A DNA stretch of 64,000 nucleotides from Actinomycetes bacterium. GTDB lineage: Bacteria > Actinomycetota > Actinomycetes > Mycobacteriales > Micromonosporaceae. Positions within the stretch are counted from its first letter, which is position 1; each line of letters begins with the position of its first letter. The translations under genes and the position numbers were made by a program. The stretch covers positions 6,147 through 70,146 of the forward strand of contig JAEYGD010000367.1 of assembly GCA_023402505.1 (NCBI GenBank). The letters run 5' to 3'. Below are positions 53,732-63,474 of this stretch, one piece after another. The notes under the pieces were generated by a model. That model searched no databases. It was not told the origin of the DNA and saw only the letters and a list, made by a program, of their open reading frames with translations.

Positions 53732-54955
53732 GTGCCGCAGCAGGGAATGTTTGCCCTGTGACGACGCGGCGTGCGGGTGCTGGTTCGGACGGTGCGGTGT
53801 CGCCAGGCTGTCCGGGTGGCAGAGCGGGTACGGGTCCGGGATATCGGCGACGACGAAGGGCAGCGGCTGCGGCGGATCGTCCGTAGAGGTACTGGGTCGG
53901 TGGTGACCTGGCGGCGGGCTCAGATGGTGTTGCTGTCCGCGCAGGGCATGTCGGTGGGGAAGATCGCGGAGGTGACGTTCACCAGCGCGGATCGGGTCCG
54001 AGACGTGATCGGCAATTTCAACGCCGACGGCTTCGATTCGCTTTACCCGAAGTACAAAGGTGGCCGGCCGAGAACGTTCACGCTGCCGGAGCGGCGTGAG
54101 ATTAAGAAGATCGCGAAGTCCAAGCCGGCCGAGCATGGCTTGCCGCTCTCGACCTGGAGTCTGGCCAAGCTGGCCGACTTCCTGGTCGCTGAGGGGGTGG
54201 TCGACGACATCAGCCACGAGGGCCTGCGGGTCCTGCTCCGCGAGGAGGGCGTGTCGTTTCAACGCGTGAAACCTGGAAGATCTCCCGCGACCCGGACTAC
54301 GCCGCCAAGAAGGCCCGGGTCGAGCACCTCTACGCGATCGCCGACGGTGAGGTCGTACCGGAGGACGACGAGCCCGAGGTCGTGTTCTGCCTCGACGAGT
54401 TCGGTCCCTTGAATCTCCAACCTCATCCGGGGCGGCAGTGGGCCGAGCGCGGTGGACGGCACAAGGACCCTGACCGGCAGCCGCGGCCCCGCCGGCGGGC
54501 GACCTACACCCGACCGCATGGGATCAGGCACCTGTTCACCGCCTACGACCTGAGCAAGGACAAGCTCTACGGCCACATCAAGCCGACGAAGACCCGCACA
54601 CGGTTCCTGGAGTTCTGCCGCTACCTGCGCAGCCTGCACCCGCCGCAGACCCGGATCGCGATCGTGCTCGACAACTACTCCCCACACCTGAGCACGAAGA
54701 AGGACACCCGGGTCGGCGACTGGGCCGCGGCCAACAACGTCGAGCTCGCCTACACACCCACCAACAGCTCCTGGCTCAACCGCATCGAGGCCCAGTTCAC
54801 CGCCCTGCGCTACTTCACCCTCGACGGCACCGACCACACCAGCCACAAGCAACAGGCCAGCATGATCCGCCGCTACATCATCTGGCGGAACAAAACGCCG
54901 CCGACGAATGCCTACGCGAGGTAGTCAACAGGGCGAACATTGCCTGATGCGGCAC
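53732..54955 (+). mobile_element. IS630-type insertion sequence, 1,224 bp
   Basis: The left end GTGCCGCAGCAGGGAATG and the right end, read inward, GTGCCGCATCAGGCAATG form inverted repeats of about 28 bp with three mismatches. Each end abuts a TA dinucleotide (53730-53731 and 54956-54957), the IS630/Tc1 target duplication. The transposase within is split by a frameshift. Confidence 0.87.
53771..54924 (+). pseudogene. IS630-family transposase, frameshifted
   Basis: The first part (GTG 53771) carries the HTH domain (MVLLSAQGMSVGKIAEVTFT ... GRPRTFTLPERREI ... LRVLLREEGVSFQRVK). The second part, in the -1 frame from about 54273, continues TWKISRDPDYAAKKARVEHL and carries the DDE core (VFCLDEFGPLNL; AIVLDNYSPH; NSSWLNRIEAQF). 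The junction is at GTGAAACCTGG, where one A appears missing from an original AAAACC. Some IS630 members use programmed -1 shifting, but there is no clear slippery A-run here, so a point deletion is more likely. Confidence 0.82.
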
Positions 54956-55028
54956 TAGTTCATCCGGCCCGTCAACGGCCGCATCCCGGCCGAGATTGAC
55001 GGGAACGCCCGGGCGCGCCGGCGTCGTC

Positions 55029-55706
55029 CTAATCGGTTGAGCTGGCTTGCCGGCGGCGCAGGGTCCGGATCCAACCCTGGGCGGTGTGCCTGGGCACGTT
55101 GTAGTGGTCGGCGACAGCCGCCACGCTGCCGGCCTGCTGGTACACCGACTCGAGATCACTCGGGGACCGCCGGTACACCCGACCCGCGCCTGGGGACGCC
55201 TCGCCCTTCGCGGTCTGCTTGGTGGCTTTCCGCCCCGCGTTGGTGGCCTTGGCGCCTGTGGCTTTCCGTCCACGCGACCGGGTCGCGCTGTCGGACGGTG
55301 CTTTCGCCCGTGACGCCTGCTTGGGCACAGCGACCGCGGTCGGCTCGCTCAGCACCGGAGTAGTCGTAGCCGGTTGGTCAGCGGTGGACGTGGTTACGGT
55401 GACAGCCTGGCCCGCCTCGGTCTCGGCGACGGGCTCCTCGTCAACGGATACGCCAGCGGGCGCCTCGTCGGCCGGTGCGGCAGGCGACACGGTTAGCGCC
55501 TGCTGCCCGCCGACGGCAGGCGTGACCGCCTTCAGCAGCAGATCCAGATCGATCGCGGGAATCTGGCCCGCGGTCAGCCCGTCCCCCTCACCGGCGCGTA
55601 CCACCAGCTCGGTGATCCGCGCGGTCGCGCCGTTCAACTCGACTCTCACGGTTGTGGTCGCCCGGCTGGGATCGTCCGCGGCGATGCTGATGGTGTAGGA
55701 ACTCAC
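55029..55706 (-). CDS. Small HTH protein with basic linker, nucleoid-protein-like
   Basis: 225 residues from a GTG with GGAGG 8 bp upstream. Residues 1-60 are a beta-rich domain (SYTISIAADDPSRATTTVRV), then a Thr/Ala/Pro/Glu-rich linker, a lysine-rich AK-repeat stretch (RKATGAKATNAGRKATKQTA) and a C-terminal HTH (SVAAVADHYNVPRHTAQGWI). The layout resembles small DNA-binding proteins of actinomycetes with histone-like basic tails. Target unknown. It may regulate the neighbouring genes. Confidence 0.65.
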   Translation of the reverse strand: MSSYTISIAADDPSRATTTVRVELNGATARITELVVRAGEGDGLTAGQIPAIDLDLLLKAVTPAVGGQQALTVSPAAPADEAPAGVSVDEEPVAETEAGQAVTVTTSTADQPATTTPVLSEPTAVAVPKQASRAKAPSDSATRSRGRKATGAKATNAGRKATKQTAKGEASPGAGRVYRRSPSDLESVYQQAGSVAAVADHYNVPRHTAQGWIRTLRRRQASSTD

Positions 55707-55933
55707 GATGTGCCTCCATGTAGGGCAAGGACCTCGTCACCTCGCGCGAACCATCCCGCATGTTGACAGGGACTCGGCCGTTCCTGATGCGCTGATCAGT
55801 GATCAAAGGGTAGAAGCTACCGCATGCCCGGTGAGCTGCGACCAATGCGGCGGCTCTGCCGCCGGGCTGGGCTTGTGATGCGTTTGCCGGCGACCATTCC
55901 GGCGGCCCCGACAAGTCCGCGCCGCGTCGGGCG

Positions 55934-56841
55934 TTACTCCGGCTCCGGGAGCAGCCCTTGCTCACGCAACTGGGCGAAGTGCGCCTCGGGTGGTGGCTCC
56001 GGGTCGTGATCGGAGGGCCGTGGTGGTTCGGGTCCGTCGCGGTCGAAGCGCAACAGCGTCTCGACCCGGGTGACCCGGAATCGGCGGTCGAGTACCGTCA
56101 CCTCGTTCGCTCGGGTTGCCTCGACCTCGTCGGCGGCCTGCGCGTACGCGGCGATCTCCGCGTCGGTGGGCTGCCCGATGCGGGGAACCATATAGCGGAA
56201 CTTGAAGGCGATCGCCTCCCTCGCCTGTTGTGGGGAAGCGAGGTGGCGGCTCGCCGGCCGCCACTGACCCTCGACGCACTCGGCCACCGCGTACCCGGCG
56301 GGCAGGACCACGCCGCGAGGATGGACGCGTAGGGCCATGCGGCTGTCGGCGTGAACGTCGGCGGGAACCCCCGCCGCGGGATAGTGCGCGGACAGCAAAT
56401 CCACCGTCACCATCGCCTGCACCGGCCCGACCGGCACACCGGGGTCCACCACCACACCTTCCCGACCGGAGTAGAGGCCGGCGGCACCGGCTGCGCCACT
56501 GTCGGGGTCGCTCGGGCGTGGAGACTCCGGCCCGTCTGGACCGAACCGGGTGAACGTATCCGCCCGGACGACCCGCCACCGGCGCCAACGGCCCTGGGCG
56601 AGGCGCGCACGCAGTTCGAGCCAGGCTGAACGCTGCTTGGCTGTGCGTTCGCTGGGTTTGGCGAACTCTCAGGCCCTTCGACCGGCGCAGCGCGGCTCAC
56701 ATAGACGAGTCCGACGATCACCAGTCGCCATGCCCCAAACGGCGGGTCGCCGCTGGGCTCGTCGGCCAGAAGAGCGACGGAGGGCTGGACATGATCAGTT
56801 CGCTTCGAAACACTACGCCTTGTGTCGCCGTCGTCGCACAA
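55934..56841 (-). pseudogene. DUF5954-like gene, frameshifted
   Basis: The 3' part (from about 56685 to 55934) encodes KQRSAWLELRARLAQGRW ... RADTFTRFGPDGPE-SPRPSD ... RVTRVETLLRFDRDGPEPP-RPSDHDPEPPP, in which the R-hydrophobic-RFGPDGPE-PRPSD block occurs twice, as in DUF5954 proteins. The 5' part, in another frame from a GTG at 56841, encodes HVQPSVALLADEPSGDPPFGAWRLVIVGLVYVSRAA, matching the family N-terminus. The frames meet near 56680 and an in-frame TGA separates them, so the gene is broken unless the base count there is in error. A start at 56841 would overlap the divergent ABC-3C gene by 20 bp. Confidence 0.6.
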
Positions 56842-58009
56842 CGCCGCGCCATCTGCGCTGGGCTACCTGTACCAGTCGCAGTGGCCGTTGCTAGAGCTGC
56901 TGCGGCGTTCCGAGGAACGGCCAGACTGCGCCATCACCCTGGAGCTGCACGACGACGTCGCCTGGGAGCAGGAGGGCACACCTACTGAGTTGTTACAGCT
57001 GAAGCATCATCTGCGTGCCGGCCGCGGGCTGGGTGACAAGGACGTCGACATCTGGCGCACGATCCGAGCATGGATGGACACCCAGGACGTCGGTGACCCG
57101 GAGGGGCCGGCGCTAACCATGGTGACGACGCAGACGGCGGGGCCACATAGCGCAGCAGCGGCGTTACGGCCCCTGGGACGAGACGTCAAGCGTGCGCTGG
57201 CCCTGCTTGAGGCGGCAGCGGCGGATTCGACCGCAGAGGTGAGCGTTGGCTGGCGTCGCCAGTTCCTGGACCTTGACCCGGCGGTGCGGGCGACTTTCGT
57301 CGCCCGCATCTACTTGCTGGACGCCGCACCCGTGATCGGCGATTTGGACGGCGCGGTGCGTCGAGTCCTGCGCTGGGCGCTGCCGCGCGGGCACGAGGAC
57401 ACGTTCATGGGGTTGCTGTGGTCGTGGTGGCACTCCAAGGTCGTCGACCTGCTACAGGGTCGCCGGCGGCACGTCAACGCAGTCGAGGTGGCGGTCAAGA
57501 TCGATGAGCTGCGCGATCAATTCACCCGCGACAACCTACCGACGCTGGTGCAGCCGGAGCACTTCGATCCGGCGGAGGAGGCTGCCTACCTGGACCGGTG
57601 CTTCGTGCAGCAACTGCGGTGGGTCGGCACGCCGGCGCGGCTAATCCAAAAGGCGATCATCGACTATTACCGCGCGTATGTGCAGACGGCCCGGTGGATT
57701 GATGACGACCTCATCGGCCTGGATGAGTTGGAGGCGTTCGAGGCGCGGCTGCGCGACGAGTGGGAACGCGAGTACGAGTGGATGGTGGCCGAGCTGCCTG
57801 CCGACGCCGATGAGGATGCCAAACAGCGGGCCGGGATGCGGCTGCTGCGCGAAACCCTCGACCGCACCGGCATCCGGGTCCGTGACCGCTACGACGAGGC
57901 GTTCTTTTGCCGCGGCAAGCACCACGAGCTCGCCGACACCGGCCGGGTGGGCTGGCATCCCGAGTTCGCCGGTCGGATCGAGGCGTTGCTGCTGGCGGCC
58001 AGCCAATGA
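56822..58009 (+). CDS. ABC-3C system effector: restriction-nuclease-like protein
   Basis: 395 residues from a GTG at 56822 with no clear ribosome site, possibly leaderless. Residues 10-65 (SALGYLYQSQWPLLELLRRS ... ITLELHDDVAWEQEGTPTEL-LQLKHH) have the PD-(D/E)xK restriction fold seen in effectors of ABC three-component (ABC-3C) conflict systems, with D44/D45, E56 and the Q59-L-K61 pair as candidate active-site residues. The C-terminal 200 residues are a helical ABC-3C-type domain. The stop overlaps the middle-component start (ATGA). Expected role: a toxic nuclease held in check by the ATPase pair until infection. Confidence 0.8.
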   Translation: MSPSSHNAAPSALGYLYQSQWPLLELLRRSEERPDCAITLELHDDVAWEQEGTPTELLQLKHHLRAGRGLGDKDVDIWRTIRAWMDTQDVGDPEGPALTMVTTQTAGPHSAAAALRPLGRDVKRALALLEAAAADSTAEVSVGWRRQFLDLDPAVRATFVARIYLLDAAPVIGDLDGAVRRVLRWALPRGHEDTFMGLLWSWWHSKVVDLLQGRRRHVNAVEVAVKIDELRDQFTRDNLPTLVQPEHFDPAEEAAYLDRCFVQQLRWVGTPARLIQKAIIDYYRAYVQTARWIDDDLIGLDELEAFEARLRDEWEREYEWMVAELPADADEDAKQRAGMRLLRETLDRTGIRVRDRYDEAFFCRGKHHELADTGRVGWHPEFAGRIEALLLAASQ

Positions 58010-58476
58010 CGGCCTGGCAAGACCGACCGCAGGTGTCTGCGGCGTACCTCAACCCGGCGATGGTGGCGACCGTGCTGGCCGCTGCTGCCGCTGGCTATCG
58101 AGCCGGACGGCAGCGGACCATGATCTGGCCGTTGGCGTTCGTCGTCGCACCCCTGGTGCTGCACCGCAGCACCCGTCAGGCGTTGCCCCGCAGCACTGCA
58201 ACGCATCTTGCGTCCTGGGTGTCCCGCAATGCTCTGTTGCACGCCGGCTTCGCCCCACGGGCTCGGGCGCTGGCGCCGACAGTCCGAGAAGGGCTGCGGT
58301 TCGGGCTGCGACACGGCGTATTGACCGTCGAGGCTGGCGGGCTCAGCGGGGCGGTCGGGAGAGGACGCGATCCCGAGCTTCAGCAGCTGCTGCGCAGCGC
58401 ACAACTGGTGGGACGATGGCTGGCCAAGGCCGACCAGCCTGCCACCGCCTTCGCGATTCTCGGTGTGGAGCCCTGA
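58006..58476 (+). CDS. ABC-3C system middle component
   Basis: 156 residues. A small helical protein (AAYLNPAMVATVLAAAAAGY ... LAFVVAPLVLHRSTRQALPR ... ATHLASWVSRNALLHAGFAP ... LLRSAQLVGRWLAKADQPAT) matching the layout of three-component ABC system middle components, which sit between effector and ATPase genes. It is probably a regulatory adaptor. Overlaps the effector by 4 bp; the ATPase starts 4 bp after its stop. Confidence 0.82.
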   Translation: MTAWQDRPQVSAAYLNPAMVATVLAAAAAGYRAGRQRTMIWPLAFVVAPLVLHRSTRQALPRSTATHLASWVSRNALLHAGFAPRARALAPTVREGLRFGLRHGVLTVEAGGLSGAVGRGRDPELQQLLRSAQLVGRWLAKADQPATAFAILGVEP

Positions 58477-58480
58477 CGAC

Positions 58481-60433
58481 ATGAACCTGCTGGCAATCGT
58501 GCTGTACAACCGGGCTGGTGACCGACGCGTGGTCGACTTCCGACCCGGTGAGCTGAACATCGTCACCGGCTGGTCGGCCACCGGCAAGAGCGCCCTGCTC
58601 GACATCACCGAGTTCTGCTTGGGGCGCGACACGGTGACCATGCCAGTCGGGCCGATCACCAACACCGTGTCGTGGTACGCCGTGCTGGTCCAGCTGCCCA
58701 CCACCCGCGCGTTCGTCGCCCGCCCCGCGCCACGGACCGGTCGCGCTTCCACCCAACAGGCGATGCTGGAGTTCGGCGCGGATCTACAGCCGTTGGACTA
58801 CGCCGACCTGGTCGTCAACGTTGACTCCGACACCGTCCGCCAACAACTCGGTCGGCTGATCGGCATCGGCGAGAACCTGCATCTCCCCGAGCCCGGAGCC
58901 CTACGTGCCCCGCTGGAGGCCCACCTGGGCCACGCCCTGCTGTTGTGCCTGCAACGCCAAGGCGAGATCGGCAACCGCGACCTGCTGTTTCACCGCCAAG
59001 GCGAACGTGGGATCCAGCAGGCAATCATCGACACGCTGCCGTATTTCCTGGGGGCTGTGCCGGGTGACCAAGCCGCCAGGCGGCAGCAGTTGCAGGCCGC
59101 TCGCCGCCAGCTTCGCCGTCTCGAGACCGACCTGGCCGCAGCCGAGAGACTCAACAGCGACGTGGAGGTCGAGCTTCGGGCCCTGCTGACCGAAGCCCAC
59201 GCCAAGGGACTCATTGTCAACGCCGATATCGACGGCCGAGATGCCGCCGTGGCAGCCCTGGCGCAAGCCCTCGTCACCCCGACCGTTGAACCGTCCACCG
59301 AAGACAGCAACGACACCCGACGGCGGGAACTCGAGCAGCGCCGCGACAACCTGCGCCAGCAGTTGCGGGCCATCGGCGAGCAACGCGCCCTGCTGGATGA
59401 CCAGGTCCGCGGCGAGCGCGATTACCAGACAGCCGTCCGCGTCGGCGCCGGCCGACTGCAAAGCCTGGAGCTGGTGCAGCCCAATGATCACATCGGCGCG
59501 GACACCTGCCCGATGTGCGGCAACGTCCTAGCCGAACCCGATCCCCAGCTCAGCGAATTGCAGCAGACCGTCGATGATCTTCGAAGCCAGCTCCGCGCCG
59601 TCGAGACAGCCCGGCCGCGCCGTGTGGCTGCCCTCGGCGAACTCGACCGCCGCGCCGACGGCATCCGGCAAGAGCTACGCAGCGTCGACGCCGCCCTAGC
59701 CGGTATCCGCGCCGCTGACGCCGCCGTCGATGCGGCCCGCAGCCGAGGAGAAGACCGAGCGTTCACCAAGGGACGCATCGACCTGTATCTGACCCGCCTA
59801 CGCCAAGCCGGAGACGAAGACACCCTAAACGCTTTACGCACCCGCGTCGAAATAGTCCGCCGCAACGTCGACCGGCTGGCCGCCGATCTCGACCCCGACG
59901 AAGAACGCGAGCAGCTCACCTCACGACTGCTCGTCGTCGGCGCGGACATGACCCGCTGGGCGGACCGACTTGAACTCGAACACCGTGGCGGCAACATCCG
60001 CCTCGACCTGCACCGCCTCACCGTCGTCATCGACACCGACAGCGGCCCGGCCCCCCTGTTTCGCATTGGCAGCGCCGAGAACTGGATCGGCTATCACCTC
60101 ATCGCCCACCTCGCGCTGCACCGCTACTTTGTTCGCCAGCGCCGACCAGTGCCCCACCTGCTCATGCTCGACCAGCCCACCCAGGCGTACTACCCATCCG
60201 AGGTCGAACAGCACCGCGGCGTCCCCCGCGATGACGACGACCGTGCCGCAGTACGCCGACTGTTCGAACTCATGCGAGACGTCGCCACCGAACTGGCCCC
60301 CGACATGCAGATCATCGTGTGCGACCACGCCGACCTGCCCGAACCCTGGTTCCAGCAAGCCGTTCGCCACAACTGGCGCGGCGCCGCACTGATCCCCAAC
60401 GACTGGATCAGCGGAACGCCCACCGCTGACTAA
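58481..60433 (+). CDS. DUF3732 SMC/Rad50-like ATPase of ABC-3C system
   Basis: 650 residues. The N-terminus has Walker A GWSATGKSALLD (30-41) after NLLAIVLYN. Two long coiled-coil arms (about 205-330 and 360-500) flank a CPMC zinc-hook-like motif near residue 343 (GADTCPMCGN), as in Rad50. The C-terminal half carries the second ATPase part with LLMLDQPTQAYYP (Walker B, Q in place of E in the DEP motif) and IIVCDHADLPEPWF. This is the DUF3732 ATPase that defines ABC-3C systems, which are thought to sense invading DNA or its replication and release the nuclease effector. Confidence 0.9.
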   Translation: MNLLAIVLYNRAGDRRVVDFRPGELNIVTGWSATGKSALLDITEFCLGRDTVTMPVGPITNTVSWYAVLVQLPTTRAFVARPAPRTGRASTQQAMLEFGADLQPLDYADLVVNVDSDTVRQQLGRLIGIGENLHLPEPGALRAPLEAHLGHALLLCLQRQGEIGNRDLLFHRQGERGIQQAIIDTLPYFLGAVPGDQAARRQQLQAARRQLRRLETDLAAAERLNSDVEVELRALLTEAHAKGLIVNADIDGRDAAVAALAQALVTPTVEPSTEDSNDTRRRELEQRRDNLRQQLRAIGEQRALLDDQVRGERDYQTAVRVGAGRLQSLELVQPNDHIGADTCPMCGNVLAEPDPQLSELQQTVDDLRSQLRAVETARPRRVAALGELDRRADGIRQELRSVDAALAGIRAADAAVDAARSRGEDRAFTKGRIDLYLTRLRQAGDEDTLNALRTRVEIVRRNVDRLAADLDPDEEREQLTSRLLVVGADMTRWADRLELEHRGGNIRLDLHRLTVVIDTDSGPAPLFRIGSAENWIGYHLIAHLALHRYFVRQRRPVPHLLMLDQPTQAYYPSEVEQHRGVPRDDDDRAAVRRLFELMRDVATELAPDMQIIVCDHADLPEPWFQQAVRHNWRGAALIPNDWISGTPTAD

Positions 60434-60682
60434 ACCCTGCGGCGCTGCGACAGGGGCCACCACCCGACGCGCCCGCCACCCACGTCGGCGACCACTCATG
60501 CACAGCCTCGAATGGCATGCACAAGTAGCCGCGAGCAGCGCGGTTGCAGTCGAACGGGTCTGGGTCCTGCTGGGCGTTCTCGGGAGCCCGCTCATCATGA
60601 GCAGGCTCCCCGGAGCGCAGCCCGACTCGAACGGTGCTGAGGTGCGCACACCTGTGTGTCCTGCCTTGACCCGTCGGATCCC

Positions 60683-62413
60683 CTAGCCACGCCGGTGGTC
60701 GGATGGACCCGGGGCCTCCTGGCTAACGATGACGGGGCCTTCCGCGATGGCGGCTGGCGCTACCAGCACCCGCCCGCGTGAGGTGTCGGGCATACCGGCC
60801 TGGAGGGCAGGGCTTCCCAGGTAGCGGTAGGCAAATTCGCCGGGCGGCAGGTCCAAAGTGACGGTGACACCGCCTTGGGTACCCTGGTTCAAGTCGGTGC
60901 CATTCGAGAGGCGACACCGCCGGATGTAGATGATGCTGGGGCCAAGGTCCAGTTTCCGTCCGGCGATCCGAATGATCGTGCGCGGCAGAGCCTGCATGAG
61001 CTGGAATTCTCCATTGAACTGGTGATCAATCCGGTCTGGATTGTCTGGGAAGAAGGTAAAGGTGACATTTTGGGCGGCGATCGGCACGTGCTCGCCAGCG
61101 ACAAGACGCGCTGCCCGATGAATCGTCTCAGCGTCTTGGCGGGTCAGGCTTGGCGGTACCGCGAAGGACGAGCGGGTGTGGTCCTGGATTTCAACTAGGC
61201 CCTCGATCAGATCCAACACCTGCTGCGGCACGGCGTCGCTCAGAGATTCGACGATCGCAGTGTCTACGAGAGGATTGCTGTCGGCGTGCAGGTCGAGCCG
61301 GAGGAGGTTCGGTGGTCGGAAGGCAGCGAGCAGCCGGAGAAGGGGCAGCGCCGCTGAGGGGCTGCCGAGCGGGCGCTCCACCACCGACACCACGATCTGT
61401 CCGACCTGCTGTAGGGGGTTCAAGCGCAGTTGAAGTCTGAGTATGCCGAGAGCGTCGGAGCCCTTCAACGTGATGCCGCTCTGTCCCCGCAGTCGCTCGG
61501 TAAAGGCGATCTCGAGACCTTGTTGAGGCATGCCGGCTGGCGTCAGCACCGTCAACGTGGCCAGCAGCGGAGGATCGATATGCTCTGGCACCGACTGGAT
61601 GAACAGGCGGCTGACCTGTTCGGTCCGCGCGATCCCCAGCTCAGCAGGCGCGTCTACCGTGAGCGGTCCGACGAACTGCCCGGAAAGATCCAAATCGCCG
61701 CCGTAGGCAAATGCATCCTCGACCAGCTGGCGGGTTTCATGGCCTTCAGGGGTGGCAGGAAACCGAAACTCGCCCGTGATCGTGATGGGCGGTGGCTGCG
61801 CACCCGGCCTGGCTCTAACCGTCACGGCCGTCCCGCCGTTGACCGTGGCCGCCTCCACCAAGTAGTCGGGCGACATTTCTTCGGCGCGGCGGCTGAGAGC
61901 CTCAACCCTGGACACCAGGTCCGGGATCCCGCCAGAAAGCGTGTCTCGCTCAGCCCGGTGCTCGCGAATCGCATCGAGCAGCTCGTCGTTGATAGTCCGG
62001 AGTACGCCACGGACGATGTCCGGATGCGCGTCGAGCTGGGTGTTCAACCACGTACGTCCGTGCCACTCACGGATGAACCGGTACTTCTTCTTGAGCTTGT
62101 CGAACCACTCGAGCTCAGGGGGGTTGGGATTGATCGGCACGACGAGATACCAGGCACGCGGGTTCAGCTTCGCTGCCTGAGCCAGCGACTTCTCGACCTG
62201 CTTCCGGCGGTCCGGCTTGCGCCCGAGGCGGCCTGTGAAGCTCTTTAGCTCGTAGATGCTGAGCCTGTTCGCATGGCGGACCTGTACGTCCCGGCCGCCG
62301 TCCCCACCCGAGCCGTCGATCACCTCCGCCCGGGGAAAAAGCCGAACCAGTAGTCGAGACACCAACTCGGCGTACTGGGGCTCAGGCAGATGTTCCCATG
62401 GAACCGATACCAC
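60683..62413 (-). CDS. Mrr-like restriction endonuclease-fold protein
   Basis: 576 residues from a GTG at 62413 with GGAGG 8 bp upstream. Residues 10-110 form an Mrr-type catalytic domain: YAELVSRLLVRLFPRAEVID, GGDGGRDVQV (D38/D42) and IYELKSF (E55-L-K57), the GxD...ExK core. A helical middle and a long C-terminal region of beta domains (about 200-560) without recognised motif follow, perhaps for target recognition. It faces the ABC-3C operon tail to tail across a 250-bp gap, adding to a defence-type neighbourhood. Confidence 0.82.
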   Translation of the reverse strand: MVSVPWEHLPEPQYAELVSRLLVRLFPRAEVIDGSGGDGGRDVQVRHANRLSIYELKSFTGRLGRKPDRRKQVEKSLAQAAKLNPRAWYLVVPINPNPPELEWFDKLKKKYRFIREWHGRTWLNTQLDAHPDIVRGVLRTINDELLDAIREHRAERDTLSGGIPDLVSRVEALSRRAEEMSPDYLVEAATVNGGTAVTVRARPGAQPPPITITGEFRFPATPEGHETRQLVEDAFAYGGDLDLSGQFVGPLTVDAPAELGIARTEQVSRLFIQSVPEHIDPPLLATLTVLTPAGMPQQGLEIAFTERLRGQSGITLKGSDALGILRLQLRLNPLQQVGQIVVSVVERPLGSPSAALPLLRLLAAFRPPNLLRLDLHADSNPLVDTAIVESLSDAVPQQVLDLIEGLVEIQDHTRSSFAVPPSLTRQDAETIHRAARLVAGEHVPIAAQNVTFTFFPDNPDRIDHQFNGEFQLMQALPRTIIRIAGRKLDLGPSIIYIRRCRLSNGTDLNQGTQGGVTVTLDLPPGEFAYRYLGSPALQAGMPDTSRGRVLVAPAAIAEGPVIVSQEAPGPSDHRRG

Positions 62414-62722
62414 AGACGAGCCTCCAACCAATCCGAGTAACGAAAGCGGAGAATGATACCGAGAGCCACCGACAGCATGCACTCATCAGTGTGGTCGCAG
62501 AGCGCCGCCGCAACCTGGCTTGTCCGCCAGGTCGTGGTGGGTAGTCGAAAATGGTGCCGCACCGTTGACAACGGCCGGTGGCATCGGTGCGAACAGCGCC
62601 GCCGGCAGAACCGCGAGACGCAGCCCAATCGGTTCGTGTCTACCTAACGTCGCCGATGTGTCACTCGTCGGCCAGTTCCGCTGCGGGCGGGCTCCCCCGG
62701 TCGCGGCGGCGGTCGCGCACGG
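62414..62722. other. Intergenic between nuclease gene and decayed gene
   Basis: About 310 bp; it should hold the promoter of the leftward nuclease gene. No open frame here looks like a real protein. Confidence 0.4.
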
Positions 62723-63474
62723 CTTGCCGCCTCGGTCCTCACCCCGCCCAAAGACGACGAGCCGGACGCGAACCGCACCACCCGTATCGAGTAGTCCCTG
62801 CGCGAACTGCTCGTGCGCCAAGCCGGTGTCCCCGCCCGCCGGGCCGTCCTCGGCCTCGACGACCACCTGCTACCCGAGGACACCCGGGTGGCCTCTGGAT
62901 GATCCGCAAGAAAAGCCCCCAGAGCAGCTCCTTCCCTGTCGCGTGTGCTGCGACCCCCGTCAACCCGTGATCAAAGCACGGCTCTACGGCGAACGCAGCT
63001 GGCGCCCGATGCGCGAGGCGCTGTTGGCGCTGACCGCTCCGCATGGCGAACAGGCCCTGGTCCCGGCCAGCGCCGCTGCGGAGTTCATCGCCGATGTCGT
63101 CGAGCAGCTCGGCAACCTGGACGGGCGCACCCTGCTGATCAGCCTCGCCCAGAGCACCGGCGGTGTCTGGCGCAGCACCGCCAACACCAACATCCGCGTC
63201 GACAACCTGGGCACCACCCCACGGATGTACGTGCCCGCCAGCCAGCATCCGCCTCGAGCTGCGCCGCGCCCGGCGCAGGGATGGCACCGAGTACGACGCC
63301 CTCGACATCGGTACTGATCGGCCGAAACTCACCGTGCCGATCCACTACGACGACTACCCGGTGTTCCGCTCGCCGCTGCGGCACTTCATCGCAGAAGCCC
63401 GCCGTCGCGGATTCATCCGCCAGGTACGCACCATCACACGCGGCGAGACCATCGCGCTCACCCCGCCCGCCTGA
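62723..63474 (+). pseudogene. Decayed gene of unknown family
   Basis: Three fragments in changing frames read like one protein: LAASVLTPPKDDEPDANRTT, an in-frame TAG, then SLRELLVRQAGVPARRAVLG; then from about 62970 ARLYGERSWRPMREALLALT ... ADVVEQLGNLDGRTLLISLA; and, after another shift near 63245, LELRRARRRDGTEYDALDIG ... FRSPLRHFIAEARRRGFIRQ. The middle piece recalls the RNase-H-like part of prokaryotic PIWI-type defence proteins, but this is a weak impression. Several stops and frameshifts show it is no longer functional. Confidence 0.45.
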
